DNA from: Erigeron canadensis
Taxonomy: Eukaryota > Streptophyta > Magnoliopsida > Asterales > Asteraceae
NCBI RefSeq assembly: GCF_010389155.1
Contig: NC_057768.1
Location: 44,247,633-44,311,632, forward strand
DNA: 64,000 bases
Direction of reading: 5' to 3'
The position numbers were made by a program, and so were the translations under genes. Positions 1-11,497 of this stretch are shown in pieces (the first letter of the stretch is position 1; every line of letters begins with the position of its first letter). The notes beneath the pieces are model-generated. The model saw nothing but the letters and a program-made list of their open reading frames with translations. It was not told the DNA's origin and did not search any database.

Positions 1-1305
1 CTTCTGCTATGTATGTGTGGATAGGGAAGAACTGTGATCTGTTAATGCACGAAAGGGCAAAACTAGCAGCATCGCAGGTTATTCGGTATGAGAAGGCAAA
101 CGGTCCAGCATTGACCATTAAAGAAGGTGAAGAACCAATTGAGTTTTGGAATGCACTCGGGAATGATCAAGATCAAGAACAATTAATGGGATATAAAAGT
201 CTTGTTGGTCAAAGGAAAGTCGTTGACTATGACATAGATTTCGGGGTTTTTGCTAAGGCGGCAAATAGCGGGGTGGTTCCGCCTTTTGCAATATCGGGAA
301 ATGATTCTGAGATGTGTTTGCCAGCGAGACGAAGCGGGTGGGAAAGATTGAGAAGGAAGTTTGCTAATGGGGTCATGAAGGAGTTGATTACGTCGTCGAA
401 AGAAGTTATATCCCCTTGTGAGTCTCCAGATTCTTGTTCTTCTTTTCCGGCCATATCGACTGGTCATGATTGGATAAAGAAGGGAAATGAAGATGATGAA
501 TCTGAATGCATGTCACCTGAATCATTTTCTTCATTTCTTGTTAAAGACCCTAGAAAATTTGATAATACATCTCCGTCAATCTCACCTTCAACATCTGACT
601 ACTCGAATTCATTCTCGTTTTCACCCACATCATCTAACTGGTCTGATTTATCCATATTGGAAGCCTCTGATCCTACTCTTAATCTAAACACTAACCCCAA
701 ATCCAGGGAGATTTCACTTTCTGCTGGTGGAGCCGGTGAGATCCCGAAGGGTGTGGTCAGAACCTGGTCGTTTTCCCTGGAGGATAAGAGCATGGAAGAT
801 GCTGAAGAAGAGAGTTTACCAGATGACGATGGTCAGGAGTCTATGTTTGAAGCTGAACATCGGGTGCAAAATCATGACCAAATTAAACCCCAAGAAGGGA
901 GTTTTCTTTATCAGTGGCCTAATATGGAGAAGGTCCAGACAGGTGGTTCGGGTATTCCTGACTCTAGAGGCGTGTACATAATTTCTGTCGTGGGTGTTTT
1001 GTACGTTTGGGTGGGGCATGACGTCTCAGGTGCCAATGGGGACGACAACATCAAATGGCAAATGATTGGCCATGAGTTCCTTGCTAAAAAAGGTCTGGAA
1101 ACCAGCTCAATTGTTCAGGTAATATGTCTAATCACAAATTCACAACGCATATACATGTTTGGCTTATTGCACACTCAATTATATTACTGAATATTCTCTA
1201 TGTAATAAACAGATAGTCAGAGAAGGCGAGGAACCGGAACAACTATGGAAGCATCTTCACTGTTTCTCATTCCAAAACACAACAGGAAAAGCTCAGAATG
1301 GATGA
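1..1305 (+). CDS. MKP1: MAP kinase phosphatase MKP1-like, C-terminal part (5' end outside window)
   Basis: Partial gene. The frame is open from base 3 and runs to a donor at 1118/1119 (CAG|GTAATA). The last exon is 1213-1305 and adds 30 residues ending in a TGA stop, so about 402 residues are visible. The first residues (MYVWIGKNC...) match the gelsolin-like segment that follows the phosphatase domain in plant MKP1. A long Ser/Pro/Asp-rich linker follows. A second gelsolin-like block (LYVWVG near 1000, then GEEPEQLW in the last exon) closes the protein, as in Arabidopsis MKP1. MKP1 dephosphorylates MPK3/MPK6-type kinases in stress and genotoxic signalling. The catalytic domain lies upstream and is not visible, so activity cannot be judged. 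Reading through the last intron would give an unrelated 23-residue tail. Confidence 0.85.
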
Positions 1306-1769
1306 ATCAAGGCAAAAGGGATATCCTATGAAAATGGTTTCATTTTTTCATTATGTGAAATCCTGTACAGTTTCGAGTTATTCAAAACCAATAGACACAC
1401 TCAAGTTTCAACTTCTAAAATCATAAGTTTAACCTCAAAATGTATTTATTTTAGTATCTTCTATGTTCTGCCATCAATATTTTTGCAGTAACTATAATCC
1501 AGAATCATACTATATACTGGAAATTTAGAGTAGGCAGTTAATGGTGGCATCGAGGCGGATAATATAGTTATTAACGATAAGTCAACCTTTATACAAAACT
1601 TGATAGCCAAATCCTAGCATTCGTTAATATAACATGGCATAACTTTATATTACATAAGCATATTCCAGAGGACGCTGGACTCATACCTCAAAATAGCCAT
1701 AGCTTCCAGTTATCTTGAAACAAACACAGGCTCAGCCTCGGTTATAATTCTTTCAAACCAACCACTAAA
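1306..1769. other. Convergent 3' intergenic region
   Basis: This short spacer lies between the MKP1-like stop and the coilin stop on the opposite strand. It must hold both 3' UTRs. I see no coding frame or repeat in it. Confidence 0.6.
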
Positions 1770-3762
1770 TTACATCATATTACCATTTCGCCCTCGACCG
1801 CGACCGCGACCACGTCCACGGCCTCGTGGAGCACCACGAGACCATGGCCTCCCATTGCTACGAGAACTTCCCAACTGCCAGCTATTTTCTTGGTTCGGCT
1901 GTTTAACAGAACTGCCCCGTGAAACTACAAATGACGACCATGGCCTTCCCCAGGAACTGCCTGTTTCACAATTGTTCTCAGAAGGACCTGTCTTCTTTAT
2001 ATCTGTCCAACTAGCTGCTTTCTCTTGAGATGGCTCCGACTTATTTGCATTCAACCATGGGTCCAAAGAGTTGCCCTTTTGCCCGTCTTTATCCTCGGAT
2101 GACCCTGCTCCATTAGCTTCTGGAGCTGTACTTGTACTTGGGCCAGGCGCACCATACAAACATGGGTTCGTCACAGAAACTATCATACTCGAATGGTTGA
2201 CCTCGTGGTTTACCTTGCTGAAGCGATCCCATGGGGTTACTTCTCCATCTCCTACCAATGGTCAAATGACAGCAAGAATTATTAGTACTTGTAACATGTT
2301 TCTCAACTTTCTGTTAGTATAATCTGAATGAATATATTTCTCCATTTACATTAAAGAAAACTTGTAAGTGCATCATCATTTGCTACAATACTAACAGATA
2401 TAAAGAAGACAGGTCCTTCTGAGAAATATATTCATTTGCTACAATGCTAATATGTTTCTCAACTTTTTGTTAGTGCTATATCTGACTGTATATATTTCTC
2501 CACCCTCAGTTACACACTCCACCTTATATTGCAACCTCGTAAAACTTGTATATATCATTGTCACCCTTGTAGGGTTCACTTTAAGATGACATTTCTTGTT
2601 TATTATTTTAACTTGGATAAAACTTACGAATTAATGAATTTTTAACTTGCCATTTGATAGTCCAACAGTTGGCCAAAGACCCAAAGTTGACATCCTCAGT
2701 GTACAACAATTGGCAAATATGCAAAATTCACCTGGGTTGGAGTCTTTTGAGGCTTCTATCTTGTCATTACTGTTTGACAATAAGTTGGCTGCAGAATCTT
2801 TGTCCACACTCAAGGGAGTTTGACTGCCACCATTACTCGCTGCTTCCGTAGCATCTGGTTCATACTGCTTCAAGTTGCGGACATCGACAAGAGCTGAATA
2901 GTTTATCTGCACAAAAGATACACGTTAACTATTTGCAGATAAGGTATTTCACTTCTTGTGCAGGCCAAAGGGATTGTGAACCAAATGGGGCACTACACTA
3001 GCAGCATAAGCAGAGCAGAAGAAAGAGATAGAGAGCATTATAAGTGGCAAAACAGGCAGGTTAATGACAGGAAACTTTTAAGTACCGCCTTGAAAAGTTA
3101 GATCTGACCCCCAAACACATTTTTCATTCAATTTCTGGTATTTTACAAATAAATACTGTGCTACATATGTATTTCACATAAGTATCTTACAAGAGTAATT
3201 TAGCCCTTGTTAAACGAATTGATTTAGAAGGTTTTAACGCAATTGATTAACTTCGGGCCACTCTAAAGTTTCAACCCATTCGACCGTTTCAGCTTTAGCT
3301 TGACACATTAGATCCATACAACATAACCCAAATCAACCCATCTATATGTAAATGGGTAGAACTTGTCACCTCTAGGGAATAGCATATACTTAAAAGATTG
3401 ACTACCTCTAAAGTACCGTCTTCTCCATAAAGAGAGCCATTTGGCCCATCTTCTTTAATCTTTTCAGAATCAATAGGATATTCTGTCACTGGAATCAGAA
3501 CAATATCCCTGGCATCATAATATGATATTCTTCCAACCTGCAATGTATATTGAACTTTTACCCCAAATAAAAAAATAATGACTCGCTTATATAGAGGTTT
3601 GGAAGAATGTTGATTGTGAGAAGAACGTTACACGGTAGGAGGAAAACTCAGGAATCCATGAAGAATTCAACTCAAGAAGACGGTATGCAATCACATCACC
3701 TTCCTGAGAATTAGAGAATATAATCATGCATTTGTACTGTGACTCTGTGTGTGTATGTATGT

Positions 3763-3794
<32 letters not shown>

Positions 3795-5683
3795 GACCTT
3801 CGGTTCGCAACAAGGGGGAAGCTTGTCAAAATCACTGGGGTCAATTACGGGTACTTGAGTATCTTTAAACAGCATTTTAAAGGATTCTGTATTTAATCTT
3901 TTACGGTTGTTCCTTTGAGAATTATAAAACTTTTCTCTACCCGCTTTTTGACCCCTTCTCTTGCTGCTACTACCATTCCACTTTATAGTTTCCTGAAGCA
4001 TAGAGGTTATTGCAAACAAATAGTGATGATCACAGCTTAAGGTCAAGAAAGAGTTATACAGTTATCTAGCAGTAGGGATAACTAATCTTGAATTCTTGAT
4101 ATGCTTGTGTTATATTTTGTTAGGTTATGCGATAATTCTGTGAGTTTCTTGCTTCCTTGGTTCCCATTTAGGTGTTACTTATCAAAACAATAAACTGTGA
4201 TCCCCAACGTACAAACAAAATTATTAACTATGGGATGTTTAACAAGAGTTTTATCATGGTACGCATACATTTGATACTCTGGTCTGTTTTGTAGGCTGAT
4301 CTGCAGAAAACAAGAACAATGAAAATTAGCACTGTGCAATGACATTAATGTTTAACACACAACATACTTAGCAGACATATTTAGAGTACAATATAGCATA
4401 TACCTTCATCAAGATGTTCAAAACGTATATGTCCTGGCCTGCTTACAACGGGGTCTACATCCCCATTCTGCACGGGGGTTTTAGAAGCCTGTTTCCAGTG
4501 TAGCTGCAAATTCAATTTGCTAATGAATAATTGATTATAATTCTTAAAGTTAGAAAAGGTTTTATGCACGATTTGTTACTTACTAGTCCCTTTGGCCGAC
4601 CATTCTGCACGGGGGTTTTAGAAGCCTGTTTTCTTTCAGCTTTAGTTAATTCAGGCTTTAAATAAGACTGTGGCTGCACATTTTAGTTACAAGATGTGTA
4701 AATTATAATATTCAACCTTTATGGATATTCTTACACGGATTTTTTAGCAAAATATTTACCTTCTTCTTTGCTATTTTAGATATTTCTCGCATCCATTCTC
4801 TTTTAGCCTTTTTCCGTCTAGCGCTTCTACTAGGCATCTAACAATTTGCTCCAACAGGTTAGTGGGCATCAGGCATTTATGACAGGAAGGTTGGCTATTA
4901 TAAAGCACCACCATCAAATTTTTATAAGCATGAATTCTGCTTTATATCAAAAGAAGCTTTATAATGTCAAATACAAATACAGAGACAGTTTTCTTCCATA
5001 AAAAGTGAAATCATTATTGTCACTATTAAACTTATAATCCAGTCATAAAACGACTAGAATCAACCTTTTTAACAGCAGCAGCTTCGACAGAGACTTGATT
5101 GCCTTCTTCAACATTCTCTTGAAGCTGTTCACTCCTGTAATCATTAATTAGTGAAAGAAATTTCAAACATAAAATTAAATATGTGCACACGTCATAATGA
5201 TATTCTCATTATTACCGTTTCAAACTGACAGCAGTTTTAACTTTTTTGTTACTTACTGCAGCACCTTTATTAGTCTCCTTACTGGTGACTTTACTGGGAG
5301 ATGCATCATTGTTAACATCCTCAATTTCGTCATCCTTGTTATCGAACACCTCCAAACAAAGTTTCTTCTTCCTGCTATTCAAAAAGCATAAAGCAAGCAA
5401 CAGATGGAAACAATTACCAATCAAGGCTACACATTTTATAAAAAGAGGGGTGTTTGGCATTTAAAACCGGTTACTGCAACTTGAAATCACAACCAGTTAA
5501 CTAAAACTGATTATCTTATTATTACAACTTCAAACAGCAGAAGTACATCCAAACACCATCTTCTATGGCTTGTTTCATTACTGGTATGTGCTAACTATTT
5601 GATTCTACTTATTCAATATCATATAATCACTTTCAAAAGACATCCTCCAAACACCCCCATAATTCCACAGCAATACTTCAATG

Positions 5684-5720
<37 letters not shown>

Positions 5721-7261
5721 TAAGATAATAAGGATGAAGGTACAGAACATAGCACTTACTTCAAGTTCTGAAGATTCGTGGTGGCTTTTCTTTTCTTAGT
5801 AACTGCTTCTTTGGGTGATTCTCCATCAGACGGTTCTTCATCAATATCCTCAAATTCACTATGATCGTCCCCAGTTCCCTTATTATCATTTCCTAAAAGT
5901 AGCAAACCATTAGCTCCTGGCTCCAGCCCTTCATCTTCACCCTCGTCAAGCAAATTACCACCATCTGCGGCCTCTATGGTGGCCCCGCCCTTTTTTTTCA
6001 CACTAAAAACATCCGTGCATTGTTAAATCAATACTTACATGTGCGGCAAGGACAGATGATACAAAACAAAACAGTAAAACTAACCTAATGATTTCCTTAT
6101 CTTGTAAGATTTCAGTTGACTCAAAAGGGGGTAATGCAAAGCCCTCCATCTGCACGTAAATAAAACACACGCTCATAGAACACAACAAACACTAAACTTT
6201 ACTTTTTTACAGATAAATTCAACCCATGTCACAGATGATCACTTACACGTCTTCCGATAACCAAATGAATGATGACATACTGACAAGCAAATTGCTTAAA
6301 AAGGGCCAACTAATGTTCATTTTCGCAATAAAGAGGTAACATTAATTTTGCGACAATATAAGTCAAATACCAATTTGAAACAGATTAGGGGGTCACTAAT
6401 CAATTTGAAACATATAAGGGGAGTGTGGTGGTGTATGGTGGTAGTTTTGCAGTAGCACCCCTTGAATTGTTTCAAACGGTTATGACCCCTTTTATTGTCA
6501 AAATTAATGTTACCCCGTTATTGCGGAAAAGAACATCAATTGCCTATTTTTAGGCAATTGCCCTATACTGACAAAATGAATACCTACACGGATCGCATAT
6601 TATTCGACAACACAAAATGGTGCTGCAGATTGGAATAAGAGGTTATTTTAGATTTTCAACTTAAGTTTTTCATTACTTTAAATCCTTTTTTTTAATGTAA
6701 AACAAGATGGTTAAAAGAATCTTTTAAACAGGAAAAGTGGAAAACCCACATATAGCGTAATTAAAAATCCAAAATTTAAGTTTCCACAATGTAAACAGCA
6801 CACAGTTTAAAGAAAGTATAACTATGTTACCCTTAGCATTTAAAAAATGTGAACTTGAAAGTAAAAATTTGTAAAAGTTACAAAATTTAAAACAAACACT
6901 CATCAATACAAGATAAAACAATGTAATCAAAGAATAGGACTGATAAAAAAAACAAAAACCCTAAAACTTACTAGGGTTTTAGGAAATACATTACAGCATA
7001 ATAATAATAATAATCATAATAAATATAGTATTAAAAGAATAGGGGAAAAAGGGAGAGAGTTACAGAAAGGATGATGCCATTAGGGCAAGAACGATGAAGT
7101 TTGAAAAGGTGAAGAAGATGATTGCAGACATCGGAAATGGTGCGATGTTGTTGTGATTTAAGGAGGAGCCATGTCCGGTTCATTCCATCTGATTTTTGTG
7201 TTTTGTTGAGAATTGTCACATCGTCGAACACCACTCGCAGCCTTAACGTCTCTGTCCCCAT
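1770..7261 (-). CDS. COIL: Coilin, Cajal-body scaffold protein (14 exons)
   Basis: Minus-strand exons: 7261-7064, 6149-6085, 6002-5760, 5371-5216, 5134-5065, 4837-4760, 4673-4584, 4503-4404, 4300-4269, 3992-3798, 3703-3632, 3537-3406, 2906-2732, 2251-1770. All joins keep frame and give 695 residues; Arabidopsis coilin has about 608. Exons 1-2 encode the N-terminal coilin domain (LRLRVVFDD, then SCPNGIILS joined to MEGFALPPFEST). Exon 6 carries the basic SRSARRKKAKR motif. Exons 10-12 form the Tudor-like region (GDVIAYRLLELNSSW). The last 22 residues are an Arg-Gly box. Coilin nucleates Cajal bodies and binds snRNPs in the nucleus. Oddities are an 11-residue motif repeated in exons 7 and 8, and a CT-repeat directly after the exon 10 donor. 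An extra intron inside the last exon cannot be excluded. Confidence 0.9.
3762..3796. repeat. GA/CT microsatellite next to the coilin exon 10 donor
   Basis: An uninterrupted GA run with one CA break. On the coding strand of coilin it starts at the GT of the exon 10 donor, so the splice site reads GTCTCTCT rather than the usual GTAAGT. Confidence 0.85.
4464..4631 (-). repeat. Duplicated 31-bp coding motif in coilin exons 7 and 8
   Basis: The same 31 bases occur at 4464-4494 (exon 8) and 4601-4631 (exon 7), both in frame. Each encodes KQASKTPVQNG. Different flanking residues and an intron separate the copies, which fits a small exon duplication. Confidence 0.9.
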
Positions 7262-7737
7262 TTTTTTACTTTTCTTTTCTTCTATTCTACATGCAGCTGC
7301 AAATAAACGATGATGATCTAAGGTGCTCCTGCTTTGTTTGGCGTAATAATAACAATAATAATATAATCACATCTGACCCCACACTTAAATAGCACCATCT
7401 ACTGATCTAAACTGTGTTCTTAGTTTTTACCATCAGCGTACGGCACAATGCAACGACGGTGATGACAACAGCCATATATAATGGTATATTGGTGCTTGGT
7501 GGTGATGGTGGCCCATTCTTATAAAATAAAAGTTTATAATGTAAATTAATAAGAAAGTTTTAAATTATAAATGAATTTATTAATAACAAATTATGTAATT
7601 TTTATAAAAATTTTTAAAGGGAAAGGTTTATTAATGATATTTTGGTCCATTTACAATTAACTTTTCTCTACCACTTTTTAAAAATGGAAGGATGGAGAAT
7701 TTAAAAGACTAAAATAAATAATGTATGATAATATTTT
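7262..7737. other. Coilin upstream region
   Basis: Presumed promoter and 5' UTR of the minus-strand coilin gene. The start codon at 7261 follows a T-rich stretch on the plus strand. I see no clear TATA box, coding frame or repeat, apart from AAT-type microsatellite runs near 7345. Confidence 0.4.
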
Positions 7738-8739
7738 GAGTTAATTGCAAGATTAGTTCTTGTGGTTTTTCTACTTTTGTAAGGGGAGTCCTTTTTCAAG
7801 TATCATTGTAATGGCGGTTTCTATTTTGAGAATTTTTTGCAAGTTTGGTCCCTTTTTAACAAAACCGTTAGTGAGTGTCGTCAATTTTGCATGTGGTGAT
7901 CATGTGCAGAGTCAATCTCATCTTTTAACACAACACAGTGACCATTCTTGCAACTTTTACCAACTTTCTTATTATTTTCTCGACACTCTAAAACACTATT
8001 TTCATCTTTTGTTTTCTTTTCAACATTAATTTTTTTTTCTTTTCATATTCTACATCCAAAACATAATGATCAAAAATCCTAAAATTCAAGATAGAGAAAA
8101 CAAAACACTTGTAAGCTTCTTTGATGAACTCCAGCTCCTTTTGATCGACCCATATTCATATTTGGTTGTTTAAAGTAAATGATTGTGGCTAAAAAATCAA
8201 TATTAATTTGTTGGGGCTATTGACAAAAAAAAATAAAAAAAAAATAAATATATATATATATGTATGTATGTATGTATTTTGCTTGTTGTGCTTGGCAATT
8301 CACGTGATACAAAAGGAAAATGAAATGGCTTTTTGAATTTAATGGGCTAAAAGAATTAAGTAGTCAAATGTTTTCTTTTAAAGTTTCAAACTGTAACAGC
8401 GCTTTTTTTTTTAAAATATTTATTTTATGTCATCCCTTTTAAGCTTTAAAGCTCATATAATTTATCTAGGCTTTTTTGATGTTAAGTTGTTATTTTGCTT
8501 TCCGTAGTATATTTCGTTTTTTATCTTGAATTTGGGGATTTTTGATCATTATGTTTTGGATTTAATTGTAGTTTGGCTATAAGATGTGGATAGAAAAAAA
8601 TAAATAGAGTTTAAATGTTGAAAAGGAGATGAAAAATTGAAGATGATGAAAATAGTGTTTTAGATGATGTTGGGAAAATAAAAGAAATAAATAAAATGTT
8701 GGTAAAAGTTGCAATAGTGGTCCCTGTGTTGTGTAAAAA
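7738..8739. mobile_element. Foldback (MITE-like) DNA element, left part
   Basis: The left end (7738-7925) is an inverted copy of 17640-17828, on the far side of the LTR retrotransposon. A second inner pair is 8035-8105 against roughly 8510-8580; both contain the string CCAAAACATAATGATCAAAA, in opposite orientation. Without the retrotransposon the element is about 1.2 kb and would fold into a long hairpin. The flanks (about TAATATTTT and TAATGTTCT) could be a degraded 9-bp target duplication, which would suggest a Mutator type. It carries no coding capacity. A (TATG)n tract lies near 8252-8276. Confidence 0.7.
8735..8739. repeat. 5-bp target-site duplication (left copy)
   Basis: AAAAA immediately before the 5' LTR, matched by AAAAA at 17640-17644 after the 3' LTR. 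LTR retrotransposons typically leave 5-bp duplications. Its low complexity weakens it alone, but both copies sit exactly at the TG and CA ends. Confidence 0.75.
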
Positions 8740-10310
8740 TGTAACATCCTAAATTTATTAAGCCAATGAAAATTAACCTATATTATAGTTTTGACATTAA
8801 AATAGTTTCCTAGTATTTTATTTTTGAATATGGGATTGTTTTAGTTGGAACTTTAGCGGATAGCGGGTATTTACCCACTAAATTAGAGAATGGGGCGTGG
8901 CACTCTTAAGAAGTGCCAGCCAAATCCTTCTTCTTCTTTCTTACTCATCACTTCTCCACCAACTTTTCTTCTACATTCTTCCTAACTCCTATACTAACAA
9001 ACATTAATCCTAATTTCTCATTCAATCTAAGGAATTTTCATCAAGAACAATAATAATAATCTTCTTTTATCTCATAAAATTGAAAAGTGGAGGTTTATTT
9101 ATGGTGGTGGTGGCTGAAATTACAAGGAAGAAAGAAGAAGAAAGTATGAAATTGAAACCCTAACTTATGTCTTCCATTATTTGAGGTATTGATGCTTTAA
9201 CCAAATTTTGATTCTTGCTAAATTATATTTTAGAAATTAGGGTTCTTGAATTGGAAAATTTGGGGGTTTTATTTATATTGAGTAAATTGATATAATATGA
9301 ATTAGGGTTCTTGTAAGTTAATCAAATTTAGGGTTTTAATTGGGTTGAATGGTAAATTTTGATGAATGGAAGTAAGAAGAAATCTGGACAGATTCTGCCC
9401 CTGATGTTGTAACGAGTTAAACGCCCTCATGAAAGCATTTTCACTTGTTGAGCCCTAAAAAGAAAATGTAGGTTATTGTGTTAGCAAAATTTTCCCACTG
9501 GAATGAGTTCAAAATTCGAAGTAGAACTCTAGTTATGAATTTTTGAATCCAGTGGCGCAATGCTGATCTTTCAGCAAAAATGATTCTGATGTCTGTTATT
9601 AAAACTGGTAAAACACATTCTTGCAAGTTAATTCATGTTTTGGTCACTGAATATAAAATGTACTAAAATGTGTTAAGAAGAAGTGGCCACTGGAATGAGG
9701 TCAAAATATGGTGTAGAACTCAAGTTATGGTCATTTGAAGGCAGTAGGGTCAAAGCTGTTTAACAGCAGCAGTTTTGATTTTTAAAACGACCAGAAGTCA
9801 CCTTTGAAGGACAATTCACATATTGGTCACTAAAGATAAAAGGTAGGTATATGTGTCACCTAAATTTGGCCACTGGAATCAAGTAAAAAGAGCAAGTAGA
9901 ACTTGAGTTATGCTTGTTTGAAGTCCGCTAGGTCAAATATGTTAATGACAATTTTGATACGAAAGTAACTCTTGGCCAATTGAAAATGATGTAAGAGATA
10001 CATGTTATGTGAACCAACCCAAGATTAATATAATATTGTAAATGATGGGTTGGGTGTTGAAATGTTAGTGATTATGGCTAGATGGCCTAGTATGTGATTG
10101 ATGATCCTATATGCGTTGTGATTTGTTGCTAGGTTGAAGCATACATGTTTTGTGTTCATGCGGTCCTCTTGATTTATGATTTTGGTTGTCGCGGAGGAGG
10201 TGAGTACTCTTGCATACCTTTATGTTTACGTTGGGTCAATTACCATGAGATGTGAATGTTCCAAGCATGGTAATTGATTTGGCGTGAAGCCCATGTGGGG
10301 CATTGTTTAT

Positions 10311-10498
10311 GAGGCCTAAGAACCTCCGGGGCCTAAGAATCCCGATAGTTGATGTGAAATGAGGCCTAAGAACCTCCGGGGCCTAAGAATCCCGATAGTT
10401 GATGTGAAATGAGGCCTAAGAACCTCCGGGGCCTAAGAATCCCGATAGTTGATGTGAAATGAGGCCTAAGAACCTCCGGGGCCTAAGAATCCCGATAG
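10311..10498 (+). repeat. Tandem 50-bp repeat, four copies, in the 5' LTR
   Basis: Copies start at 10311, 10361, 10411 and 10461. Each contains GAGGCCTAAGAACCTCCGGG followed by a second GGCCTAAGAA. The last copy is incomplete at its end. The matching array in the 3' LTR is 16467-16654. Confidence 0.95.
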
Positions 10499-11184
10499 AT
10501 ATGATTTGTTATGATTGTTTAGCTTATATGGATCCATATATGTGTTGATAGTGTGCAAGGTGAGCATGTAAATGTGGCATGACGGTGTCATAGGTTACAT
10601 GTGAAAGTCCTTGCACTTTGCCCTCCTTCGTAGGTATAAACGTATGCAAGATTATTCACTAAGCTTTGCTTACTTTTTAGTTGTTTACCCTTTTATAGGT
10701 TGTCCCGGATGCGGAAGAAAGTAAGTATTGTAAAGATTGAAGTTAAAGATGCTTAATGGATATGGGTTGCTTTGGTTAAATGCGGATAATGGTATTGGTA
10801 ATAGGACCCATAGTGACCCCTTTGAACTATTGGCTCTTTGTACTCTTGTTATGTCTTTTTGGAGAATTATTATGATGTCTAGAGTTAGACTCGAGTTTTT
10901 GGGTATTTTAAATGGGTCGTTTTGTAGTTGTAATGTATGGATTTTGTTTAAATGTGTTTTGGAGAAACTCATAATCCGTAACAGGTTTGGATGATGATTT
11001 TACGAATGGGTCATGCCGAAATTTCTAATTTTGTACGTCGTCATTTGTAAGATGTCAACTCGGGTAATTGACCCATTGGTGGTAAAGTGAATGTTTGGTC
11101 AACGGATACTTTTACCTTGCGTATTTTTGAGTCGAAATGTTAAAAAACGTCGAAAGGAGTATTTTTGGTGTACAACAGAAGAGG

Positions 11185-11252
11185 ACGGCCTTTGTGCAGA
11201 GGACGGCTCTTGTGGACGGCCTCTGCAGGACACAAGAGCCGTGCTCCTCTGT
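11185..11252 (+). other. Stem-loop-forming segment in the 5' LTR
   Basis: AGAGGACGGCTCTTGTG is followed after a short loop by CACAAGAGCCGTGCTCCTCT, a long near-perfect inverted repeat, with extra GACGGCCT copies around it. It lies about 250 bp before the LTR end. It could mark the RNA end region of the element; this is inference. Confidence 0.6.
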
Positions 11253-11485
11253 AATTTTTACATTTTTTTTATCGAGGCTTCGTTTGATCTTTTCGGATCC
11301 TGAAACTCGCATAGTAGTCTATTAACATCATTTTAAGAACATTCCAAGTGTCTTTTCTTGAATTGGAACATTTTGATTTTTCGCGAAAATTGGCCGTATT
11401 TTTCTAAGTATAATTTAACTAATTTGCGTTTCTTTTCTTTTATGTTCATACTTTTGGGACTAAATTGAGTCGAGGCGTTACAAGT

Positions 11486-11497
11486 TGGTATCAGAGC
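11486..11497 (+). other. Primer binding site (initiator tRNA-Met type)
   Basis: TGGTATCAGAGC lies three bases after the 5' LTR end. This is the usual plant LTR-retrotransposon primer site, complementary to the 3' end of tRNA-Met. Confidence 0.9.

Larger units (their letters stand above)
8740..11482 (+). repeat. 5' LTR (2743 bp)
   Basis: Begins TGTAACATCC and ends GGCGTTACA. The same sequence recurs at an offset of 6156 bases as the 3' LTR. The only difference I found is one base in a T-run (eight T here, nine in the 3' copy). Confidence 0.95.

Noticed and set aside
10311..10498. Four spaced repeats in the LTR as a CRISPR-like array
   Set aside because: All 50 bases of the unit repeat, so there are no spacers, and the array lies in an LTR.
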